From Marivirga aurantiaca (GTDB taxonomy: Bacteria; Bacteroidota; Bacteroidia; Cytophagales; Cyclobacteriaceae), in the NCBI RefSeq assembly GCF_016679925.1, contig NZ_JAEQBW010000001.1, forward strand, positions 558,001 through 622,000: a stretch of 64,000 bases of DNA, read 5' to 3'. Shown here piece by piece: positions 16,108 to 27,100 of this stretch (position 1 is the first letter of the stretch; the number at the start of each line of letters is the position of its first letter). The notes beneath the pieces were generated by a model. It ran no database searches. It was given only the letters and a program-made list of their open reading frames with translations, and was not told the origin of the DNA. The translations under genes and the position numbers were made by a program.

Positions 16108-16710
16108 TCATGAAGCAATAATCTCTTCTTCAAATAACTTAAAAGATTTCCTGTGAAGCTCACAAATTCCAAACTGTTCAATTCCTAGTCTGTGGGTTTT
16201 AGTAGGATAGCCAACATTCCTTTCCCATCCATAATGCGGATGCTTTTTGGCCAAATCCTTCATTAGGTCATCCCTATATTCCTTGGCCAATACTGAAGCT
16301 GCTGCTATGCTGAAATATTTACTATCCCCTTTAATAATACATGTATGGGGAATATTGTGATATTTTTTGAAGCGGTTCCCATCGATTAACAAAAAATCAG
16401 GAGAGCATTTCAATTGATCCAAAGCTCTGTGCATGGCCAAAAAAGAGGCATTCAGGATATTTATTTTATCAATTTCTTCTGGAGAACATGAAGCAATAGC
16501 CCAGGAAATAGCACTTGCTTTTATTTCCTCAACCAAAACAGCTCGTTTTTTTGCAGACAATTTCTTGGAGTCTGTTAAGTAAGGGTGGGTAAAGGAAGCA
16601 GGCAAAATGACGGAAGCAGCTACTACAGGTCCTGCCAAACAACCTCTGCCTACTTCATCGCAACCAGCCTCAAAATAGTTTTCTTTATTGTAGATGGATA
16701 AAAGACTCAT
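16108..16710 (-). CDS. rnhB: Ribonuclease HII
   Basis: RNase HII nicks RNA-DNA hybrids and starts removal of misincorporated ribonucleotides. The 200-residue protein carries the catalytic acidic residues in AGCDEVGRGCLAGPV (the DEVGRG motif), the third in FLLIDGNRF, and the fourth in AAASVLAKEYRDDLM. The YGWERNVGYPTKTHRLGI segment is also typical. The start ATG overlaps the stop of the upstream barrel gene (ATGA), indicating coupled translation. Confidence 0.95.
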   Translation of the reverse strand: MSLLSIYNKENYFEAGCDEVGRGCLAGPVVAASVILPASFTHPYLTDSKKLSAKKRAVLVEEIKASAISWAIASCSPEEIDKINILNASFLAMHRALDQLKCSPDFLLIDGNRFKKYHNIPHTCIIKGDSKYFSIAAASVLAKEYRDDLMKDLAKKHPHYGWERNVGYPTKTHRLGIEQFGICELHRKSFKLFEEEIIAS

Positions 16711-17510
16711 TTCACCAATTGAAACATATAACCGATACCCAAACTTACAAAACTTTGACTGTAAGCCAGTGTTTCATTATAAAAAGAAACTATATCCATA
16801 CCTGCATGCACATCAAATTGCAATTTGTTGTTCACCAGGTAAGCCAGACCACCGTTGAAATAATTTAAAGGAGTGGTTGATATTGATCGGTTGCCATAAA
16901 ACTCCAGATAAGGAGAGAAATCATTGATAGTATAGACGCTTTTCAATGTGTAATTAAATTGTGTGCTTCTTTCATTAAAGCCTTGATGAATACCCAGGTT
17001 ATAGGTGAATATCCAGCTATCATTTAAACTGTGCAAGGCAATGAAATTTAGTCTAAGCAGACTCTTTTCTTTCATGAAATAACCCTGGCTTTTAGGTAAT
17101 GTTACTTCCGCAACAAAAGCTGTTTCAGGAATTAAATCATTTTCTTCTGTCAGGTTCACTTTAATTCCCAGCATCAGTGGAGAGAGGCCTTTTTGCCATC
17201 CTAATTCATTCAATTGGTCATTTTCAAGTATGCGCTCACTTTGTATGCTTTGATTTACCCTTAACTCCAGTCCGTTGATAATCCCGTATCGTAAGAGTGT
17301 ATTATTGAAGTTGATGAGCTGTTGAGTCAAGGAGGTGTTAAAGCTTTCAGATTGGAAGGAAAATCCACTTTCAATTTGAAAATATCCTTTTGGTACCGTT
17401 CGCGAAGCATCTGAGAAACCGGGCCTGTCCGTATTGATCACCGACCCGTTGTTTTGTGCATTTAGCCAGATAGGCATAAACACCAATGCCAGGAGGAAAC
17501 ATTTTTTCAT
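16707..17510 (-). CDS. Outer-membrane beta-barrel protein (MetA-like transporter family)
   Basis: A 267-residue protein with a signal peptide (MKKCFLLALVFMPIWLNAQ) and an early motif TDRPGFSDASRTVPKGYFQI, which is the signature opening of a large Bacteroidota outer-membrane protein group related to the phenol-degradation MetA family. The remainder is alternating beta strands, for example YFQIESGFSFQSES and LEFYGNRSISTTPLNYFNGG, ending QSFVSLGIGYMFQLVK. It overlaps rnhB by 4 nt. Function unknown; a transport or scaffold role in the outer membrane is inferred. Confidence 0.8.
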   Translation of the reverse strand: MKKCFLLALVFMPIWLNAQNNGSVINTDRPGFSDASRTVPKGYFQIESGFSFQSESFNTSLTQQLINFNNTLLRYGIINGLELRVNQSIQSERILENDQLNELGWQKGLSPLMLGIKVNLTEENDLIPETAFVAEVTLPKSQGYFMKEKSLLRLNFIALHSLNDSWIFTYNLGIHQGFNERSTQFNYTLKSVYTINDFSPYLEFYGNRSISTTPLNYFNGGLAYLVNNKLQFDVHAGMDIVSFYNETLAYSQSFVSLGIGYMFQLVK

Positions 17511-18149
17511 AGGCAGGTTTGTTTTCGTCTGTGAGCTTAAAAGTAATAATTTTTAATCATTGGACTAGTTTAAATTAGTATAAAAAAAGTAGGAGCATCA
17601 GGTTGTTTTTCAGTGAAATTATGGCTGAAAATTATAATAATATCAAATAAGGGATGTATACACTTTTAAGACGGACAAGAAAAAACCTGACTCTTTTTTC
17701 TCCTAATTTCCCTTAATTCAGGCTAGTTTATGGTTTCCGGAAACTGTGCTAAAAGTTTTAGTGGTTTCTAAGAAAAATATTAATAAAAATCATACTCCTG
17801 CCTTAGTGCAGCTGATTAAAATTTGCTTTTAATTAGAAAAAGGGTTTAAATAAGTTACATCCTAAATTATCTCATTGATGGTTTAATAATTACATCCTAT
17901 TTGAGGAGGTTTCTTCTCTTTAAATTTCAATGCAGGCATAGAAACAGGTGGTTTTAATTTTTTGGCATATGAGAATAATCTTGTTTTGTGTTTTTGTAAC
18001 ACATTATAAAGTAATATTTTACAAGTTTTTTCAGTCATTTGAAATTACTATCCGTCTATAAAAAGTCTAGTTTGGTCGTTTTTTCCTAAATCTTCGAGCT
18101 TACGACCAACTTACATTGCAGAAATTACTTTATTTTGATATTATGATAG
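17511..18149. other. Long non-coding region upstream of the giant secreted-protein gene
   Basis: About 640 AT-rich bases without a convincing gene. It contains a direct repeat TTACATCCTA (around 17852 and 17891) and an inverted repeat TTGGTCGT (18072-18079) / ACGACCAA (18102-18109) about 40 bp before the promoter, which could be an operator or a leader hairpin. Its length suggests regulated expression of the downstream gene. Confidence 0.4.
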
Positions 18150-18157
18150 TATATTTG
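18150..18157 (+). promoter_or_regulatory. -7 promoter element of the giant secreted-protein gene
   Basis: TATATTTG matches TAnnTTTG exactly and lies 29 nt before the ATG at 18187, giving a leader of about 23 nt. The -33 region has no clear TTTG, only CTTT around 18129-18132, so the site may need an activator. Confidence 0.45.
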
Positions 18158-18186
18158 CAGTTAGCTTACATGAAAACCGATCTATT

Positions 18187-21100
18187 ATGAAGAGATTCTA
18201 CTTTCTAATCACAGTTGTTGTATTAATCAATTTATTGTCAGTTCAATCATCTTTTGGACAAAATGGCCCGGCTGGTGTGGGAAATTTTGATGGCTCATCT
18301 GGTGAGAAACAAAATATTATCTGGTTGGATGCAGGAGACTTGTCATCTTTAAGCAATGGAGATGCTGTAACTACCTGGACAGATAAAACGACTAACAACA
18401 ATGATTTAATACAATTGGGAGCAGACCCAGTTCCTTTTTTTAGAAATGATGGTTTAGCAAGCGGAGCTTACCCGGTAGTTAGATTTGATGGTACTGAAAG
18501 ATATCTTCAATTATTGGATAATGCGGGCCTTGATGAAAGCCTTGATGGAATTTCTATTTTAGGGGTTGTATATAACAATAACTTAAGTGGAGCTACTGGA
18601 ATAGTGTCAAAAAGAAATGCTGCCGGTAATCAGGATAGCTATTCCATCTTTACCTGGACCAATAATAGGTTTATATTTGACGTAAATACCGGAAGCGGTA
18701 ACAATAGATTGAATTCTTCAAATGATGTTGTGAATGTTACCGATGATTTTGTGTTTTCGGCTGTTTATGATGGTTCTTTGCAACGTTCGTTTTTGCAAAC
18801 AGATGAATTGGCTTCTACCACCTTAACAGGTAATATCAGTAATACAACTTCTGACCTAATAATTGGAGCGTTAAATGAGAATTACGGTACTTATTTTGAT
18901 GGGGATATTGCCGAATTAATTATTTATAGAGGAGGGTTAAATGATGCTGAAAGACTAATTGTAGAAAACTATTTAGCCGAAAAGTATAATTTGGCCATTA
19001 CAAATGATATTTTCGGACAGTATGTTAATTTCGACCCTAATTACTTTAATGATTTAAGGGCAATTGGTACTTCAGATGGCACAGTAAAAAAATCAATCTC
19101 GGGTTTTTCAGATGCCTTACAATTAAGAGAAAGGAATGGAGGATTAAATACTAATTTAGAATTTTTTGCCATAGGACATAATGATGCTGTTGCTCATGCA
19201 GATGGAGTCACCGCAGATATTGGTGCAAATATAACTTCACGTTGGCAAAAGGACTTTTATTTGGAAAATAGCCAGAATAACATCATTGATAATGGAGAGT
19301 CTGATATGGACTTGATTTTCGATTTTGGGGATGCAGGTTTAACAATGGGCAGCCCTGCCAATTACGTTTTGTTATTCAGATCTTCTACTTCAGGTAATTA
19401 TGAAAGAGTTTTTGCTAGTGATTATTCATCTGAAAATGGTGATCAATTGGTCATTTCAGTTCCCGGGAATAGAATTAAATCTGGCTACTACACGGTAGGT
19501 ATCGGAGCACAATTAATTAGCAAGACCTGGTACGTATTGAAAAATGGTGATTGGTCTGACCCTAACACCTGGACATTAGATGCAGGTATAGCTCCTGCAC
19601 CTAACAATCCGGGAAATGATATTCCAGGGGAAGAAGATAATATCATCATCAGAAATGGTAAGACTGTAAACGTTCAAACAGGAACGAATGACTTGGAAAT
19701 TGCCAGCTTAAGAGTAGATGGGAAAATAGATTTAAATAATACTACAGGTCATGATTTTAAAGTGATTAATGGTAAAGGAACAATTGAAATGCAAGGTAAT
19801 GCAGGTGTTTCTAATTTTCCTTTAGGAAGTACAACAGGCTCAAACGGGTTTGCGAATGAATTAAATGGAGGACTTTTAGTGGTAAGTGGAACCGGGCTTG
19901 AATTTGACCAGAATTTAACATTAAAAGATTTGAGAATTGATTTAACCAATCCAACTGATGAGGTTGTTTTAGGTGCTGATTTAACATTAAACGGGGACTT
20001 CACCATCAGAAAAGGAACTTGGGAATTTGGAGATAATACTCCTGCATCTAGAGAATTCACTGTTTTTGGAGATGCTTTGATACAAAATAATGGTAGTACA
20101 CAAGATGGAAGGATAACCACTTCTACGCAAAATGTAAGACATAATTTTAACTTGTATGGTGATTTTACCAATGAAGGAGACGCCAGGTTTTCTCAGAGAA
20201 CAACCCAAACTGTTGGAAGTGATCCTACTGATGGCATAACTGACTTTCATTTATTATCAACCGATAGAAATCAGGAAATAAGTGCCAATGGCCCAACATA
20301 TTTTTTAAGAGTGATAATTGATAAAGGAGACCCGGCTTATTCGGCAACTTTTACTGCTAGTCAAGCATCTAATTTTGTATTAACAGGAAGGGCAAATGAT
20401 AATACAGGCGGAGATATTGATGACCCTACAGACAATGAGAATGCTTTTGGATTAATTACAGGAACTGCTGTTTTAGGTACTAATATAAATGTAAATCCAT
20501 TAAACAATACAGGAAATTATTCCATTGGAACCAATGCAAAACTTTTGATTGATGGGGGTTTTGCCAGAAAAACAGGTGGAGATGCTATAACTCCTTATGG
20601 AGAAATAGAAATAAATGCAGGAACATTACAAGTCGAGAGTAGTAGCGGTATAACTTCAAGAGGTACTGGTTTATTAAAAGTAAATGGTGGAACTGTTAAT
20701 ATTCCTCAATTTAGAACTTCAGTAAATGGCCCTGAAAATGTAGGTGGGCTGGAGATCAATGGCGGGCAAGTCAATATAGGACAAACCAATGGAGTTTCCC
20801 CCTCTAACAACTACTATACTCTGTCATTGACTTATACTGAAAATGCCTTTATAATGACGGGTGGCGAATTGAATGTAAGTGATGCGTCCAATAGAGGCTT
20901 GGTTTTTATTAATAGTGCACCAGGTAATGTAAATGTTTCAGGTGGACAAGTTAATTTATACAGAACTAATAATAATTTGGCCAAAATTACCTCAAAAGCA
21001 CCATTTTATAATTTATCCTTGGATAACAGTAATAATAGTACCAACGCAAATGCAAAATTTGCAGTGGTAACAGGTTCTTCCGGCAATGGTGGAGAGGAAA

Positions 21101-24100
21101 GAACTATTACTGATCCAAATCTTTATGTTTTAAATAACCTAATATTAGAAACTGGCACTACCAGAACTTCAGGAGGCAATACATATGGTTCTTACATTGA
21201 TTTTTGTGATGGAGGAAATTGTAATGACTTATTTGTGGGAGGCGATTTGAGGATAGAAGATAGTGCAGTATTGGACATATGGAGTGGTAATGCTGATAAT
21301 GCCGGTAGTTCAACTGTTACATTTAATTCTAATAATGATGCAGTTCTTTATATAGGTGACATTACTACCTACGATGAAGCTTTCGTTGGTTACACAGATC
21401 CTGAATCGGTTGTTACCTTTGGTGTATGGGAGCATCCTTTTTATAACCTTATTATAGATAAACCAAATGCAGTTTTATCCCTTCAAGCAAAAGACCCAGG
21501 GGTTACAGGAAACACAACTGATATAAAAACTACATCTGGAGGTAAAAATGTAGAAAGTTGGAGAACTAATATTTTTAAGGTAGTAAATGAATTTAGTTTA
21601 GAAAATGGTACTCTTGATCAAATGGATAATAGAAATATTTCTTATACAGACTCCTTTGGTACATTTAATATTGGATATAGTATGAGACTTTATGTCAATG
21701 ATGTTTCATTAAATGGAACACTGTTTACATATGAAGATGGGGTTTCTCCAAAAAATGCCAATGTTAGATTTAGAATAAACGCGGGTACTGTTAATTTATC
21801 AGGTACAGAAGGAAGCGAAATTGGTAATGTTAGGATTAATTTGGCAGGTACTTCAGGAGGAGATACATTAAAATTGAATTCCGATATCTATATCAAAAGA
21901 ATGGAATATCGTCATGGAAAAGTTAACCTTCAAAATAATAACCTGAAAATTGATATTTTAGATTTCAATTTAGCAAATGTGGAGGTAAATACGGCCAGTG
22001 GAGGAAGGCCTGTTTTTGACAATAATAATTTATTTCTAGTATCTGGAAACCCTTCCGCAAGAGGCTTGAGTTTGAAATGGCCAAGAAATGTCAATACCAA
22101 TTATCCGGAGTATGACAATGATAATAGCGGCTATAATCAAGAACAGATATTATGGTTTCCACTGGGACCAGGTTATCCTGATGGTTCTGAAAATTCTAAA
22201 ATGAATATGGGAACCACTTATTTTCATGAAGATGCGACAACTTTTGCAGATGAAGGTTATATTACTATGAAAATGATTAATCAACCTACGCAATTGGTCA
22301 ATCAAGGCGAAACCTCAGGTGATTTATTGGATATCTATTGGGAAGTTGATTACGAGGGTTTTGAAAATACATTGCCAACTGTTTCGCAATTATTTCAATA
22401 TCAGGATTCTCAGGTAGCCGGAACAGAAGGAAATTACGTGCCAGGCTCAATTTTAAATTCGAATCCTTATACCAGGAGTAGTCAGGATGCATCTAATATA
22501 AAAACCGGTGGTTCAGGTGGTAATAATGGTCAATTGTTAGGAACCGACCCACGAAATGTGATTGTATTTACAGATAGTAATAATGGAATTGGCGCTGGCA
22601 GATTCATTGAAAATGATGGTAGTTTAAATTGGACTGATTTTCCTGGGAATGGATTTCAATTACAAGGAGCTTACTATACTGCCGGTATTCAAAATTATTT
22701 TGTTGGTGCTCCAACTGTTTATTACAGCAATAGAAACGCTACCAGGAACTGGAATGACAATAATTCTTGGTATGATGCCCCAACTGGAACAACTAACCCC
22801 CCTGATTTTCCTGAAGCAGGGGATATAGCAATAATACGCGGAGATAACTTTTCAGATGCTATTAGAGTCAATGGAAATCAGGAAGCGGCTGAAGTTATTT
22901 TTCAAAGGGAAGGTACTTATTCGGATGTAGAGGATATACCAAGGTTATGGCTTGAACCAACAGATGAATTAACTGTAGGTAAAATATCAGGAGCAGGGGA
23001 ATTGTATTTAAGGAATAACCTTTCAAATTTCCCTGTAGTAAATGCAGATATTGGAGAATATGCTGCAAATGATACTAGCGTAGTGATCTTTTATATGACT
23101 CAAAATGGAACTTATAATATTGATGAAACCGATTTTTTCACTGAGTTTCCTACTTTACGGATTTATGGTCAATTAGCAAATTATAATCGAATAGTGAGTT
23201 TTGATTATGATTTTAAAGCTAAAAATCTGAATGTAGATGGTCAATCAATTTTAAGAATTGGTGGTAATTATACAGTTGAAAAAAGAACAAGATTAGGCTA
23301 TACAGGAGGTGGAAGAATTGAATTCCCTAATGGTAGTGAGGCTTTTAAGTTGAAAACCGGGGAATTTGTAACCGGAAGAGCCAAAGGTGGTAGTGATAAC
23401 GATTATAGAATTACAGTAAATACAGGTGGTGGAAATGGTGTGGAGCATATTTTTGAAGTTGAGAATAATATTGACTTGAATTTTGCTGATGCTTTTGACG
23501 AAGGAACTGCTACTTTCGATTTATTTTCTAATTTCAGTGATAATAATGCCATCTTGAAATTATCCGGAACAGGCAATTATTCTTTCTTAGATAATTATTC
23601 AGCGGGCAATTCAGACATAGAATTATATAAAATTCAAATGGATAAAGAATCTTTATCGGATTCTTTTACTTTCGGTGATGGCTTTGATATTCCTGATGCT
23701 ACCTCAACATTTCAACCAATCGAAATCCTAAACGGTACTTTAATTATGAACACTCCTGACATAAACGGAGGAACTGGAGTAACACTAGCCAACGAATCTA
23801 ATTTTTTATTACCGAACACTAATAATCCTGAAGCCTCTTCTGGATCTGGGTCTTTGGAGTTACGAGATGGTAATTTCTTGATCGAAGGTGATGATACAGG
23901 TTTAATATTAGATGGATTATTAACTATTAGCGGTGGAACTCTTGATATGGCTTCTGGTGCTGGCAATGGTAATAATTTCATTGAATATTCTGTTTCAGGT
24001 AATGCCGAAATTGATATTACAGATGGTGTTTTAGACGTAGGTTCTCAAGTGAGGAGAGGACTACTGTCAACTTCTGGTGTTTTAAAATACAATCAAAGTG

Positions 24101-27100
24101 GGGGTGTAGCACGATTTGGAATTAATTCAGCCCCTGAACAAAACAGAGGAGTGTTTGAAGTATTGAACACAGGTAGTGAATTCAATCATACCGCAGGTGA
24201 TTTCATTGTGGTAAGGCAAAATGGATCTACCACAACAGCTTCTTTAAGGCTGGAACCTGATAGTTATAATTTTACAGGTTCAACCCTTACTATTGGAGAT
24301 GGCTCCACACCTGCAGGACAAAGCCAAATTGGAATAAATGCAACTGTTCCTCTTAATAATCTATTGATTACGGGAAATAACAACTTAAATGCCAGAACAT
24401 TTATTAATCCTTTAACAGTAAATAATTTAGAGGTAGAGAATAATGGCAGGTTCTCTGCTAATGGTTTAGACTTAACGATCAATCAGGATTTTACGGTTGA
24501 TGGCACTTTTAATAATCAGGGTGATGGCATAAATCAGCAGACAACATTCTTTAATACTTCTTCTTCTCAAACTATTTTAGGAACCGGAAATATATCGTTT
24601 TGGAATGTAGATGTAACGGGCAATGGTATGGTTTCATTTGAACATAATGCTACTATTGAAAATAATTTAAATATTTTAGATGGTATTTTAAATACAAACG
24701 CTATTGCACTAAACCTGGAAGGAGATTTAATCCATGATGGTGAGCATCAGTCTACGGTGGCGGGTCCTGGCATTGTATTTAATGGGGGTGCAACGCAAAA
24801 TATTGCACGTTCTGTGAATGGCCAAAGTACTTTCGGAACCATTACAATTGATAATGGTAATGGAGTAGAAGTTACAGCCGGTCAGAATGACTTTGAAATC
24901 AATCATAAAGTGATTTTAGTATCAGGTGTATTTGACATTGGTTCAAACTTATTGATTATGGATGAAGATGCCTTATTTGAAAATGGTTCAGGCGGCACTT
25001 CAGTTTCTGATTTCAATGTTAATAATATGATAACTGTTAATACCAGTTTGATTGATAAAGGGGTGAGGAAAATATATCCTGATAATTTCTCAGGAAGTTT
25101 TCTATATCCTGTGGGATTATTAAACTATACACCTGCAGTTGTGAATGCAACTGATATTGATGGCAATGGATTTATCACTATTAAACCAATTGATAACTTC
25201 TCAGATGGGATTACAGATGATGATGATGAATTATGTGCTGGTGCTACTGATTATGATGATACTCAAAATGTGTTGCAATATTATTGGTTGGTGAAATCAC
25301 AAAGCGTTACTAATTTCAATGGTTCATTTTTAATGTATCATAATGATGATCTGGAATCCATAAATAACAGTGAAGGGCTTGATTTGAATAATTATGCTCC
25401 AGCAAGATTATTAAATGCAGATGATACCTGGGATAAGAATTATACATCCCAGTTATTTGATGAAGTGGCTAATACCATTACATTCCAATCTGATTTAACG
25501 AATAATTACACTGGTTTAACCAGCGAAACTATAGAAGGAAGGTATACTGCAGGTATCACCAGAGATGATAGCGATGCTTTACTATGTGGAAGTGCCATAC
25601 CCAATGTGGTACCATTGTTCGAAACACTAACTGGAATTGCTGATGGTAATGTAGATAATGGAGGTTCATATGATGGAGGTGCTGCCCCATCAGTTGGTCA
25701 ATCGCCTGATTTAGTTGTTCGAGGTAATTATACTCTAGTGCTAAATGATAATTTCAGAAGGTTTAGAAAGGTTACTATTGAAGAAAATGCAACATTGGAA
25801 ATAAATGGTACTTTTGGTCATAATTTAGGAACCATTGAAGGAAACGGAACTCTTAAGCTGGTGGATGATGCATCTTTCCCGGCCGGAGACTATGAAGATT
25901 TTTTCCCTGACTCCAATTGTTCTGATGGTGGAGGTTTAGAGTATGAAAATAATGATACTGGCAATGATATTACTATTCTAGCTGAAGGTTTTACCAATCT
26001 TCAAAGATTAGTTTTAAGTGGAAATGGCAAAAAGGTGATGTCCAATAATACTAGTGTTAACATCTGTGAGAACTTAGAATTAACTGGTGGGGATTTTGAA
26101 ATGGCCAATAATTCTGAATTGAGAGTAAAAGGGGATGTGATTAAAAATGGAGGTAGTGGTTTCAATGCTGAATTTACTAACGCTACAATAGTAATGGATG
26201 GTAATACTAACCAATTTATTTCCGGTGCATTTACTGGTTTGGAAGCATTTAACATATTAGAAGTTGATAAATCAGGTGGTAGTTTATCTGTAATTGATGG
26301 TGGAAATAATGACGTAGAAATAAGTGGGGAGATTAAATTCATCAATGGATTAATTAATACCAATACTGACAACTCATTGATTCTTCAAAATTCCGCTACA
26401 CTATCCGGATATAAAACTTCAAGCCACGTAAATGGACCTTTAATAAGGAATCTAAATGCTTCAACAGCTTCTCAATTTGATCCTTTCCCTGTGGGACAAG
26501 GTGGTAGATATGGTTTGATAGAGGTAAGTTATATCCAAACAACAGATGATTGGACGGCTACTTTTTTTGATGAAAGCCCTGAGGAAAATACAGATATAGG
26601 TACATTAAACAGTAACCTGGCTGGACCAAATCCTGTAGTGAGTGCTAATCAATATTGGGATTTAACCAGTGCCAGCTCTAATATGGCTAATGTGAAAATC
26701 TACTGGGATGTAAGCAGTAATATAGCAGATGGATCAGCAAGTGTTTCCGAGTCTTTAAATGAGTTGAGAGTTGTTAGGTTTAAACCTGGAAGTTCAGGAG
26801 AATGGGAAGACCAGGGTGCTTCATCTGTATCAGGAAATCAAAATAATGGTCAGTTGACATCAAATACCCGATTTGATTTTTCTACCAATTACATCACTTT
26901 TGGAGCAGGAGATGCTGATAATAATTCATTGCCTGTAGAATTAGTTTTCTTTACTGCAGAAAATAATGGAAATAGAATTGATTTGAAATGGCAAACAGCT
27001 TCTGAATTTGATAATGACTTTTTTGAAATCCAAAGGTCTTTTGATGGAAAAACTTTTGAGCTTATAGGCATTGTCGAAGGCAATGGTACTGTGAATCATT

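Noticed and set aside
26001-26372. Long antisense frames inside the giant gene, such as 26001-26372 and 19749-20171 on the minus strand
   Set aside because: The plus-strand frame is continuous and has signal peptide and sorting domain; antisense frames are expected in such repetitive Asn/Gly-rich sequence.
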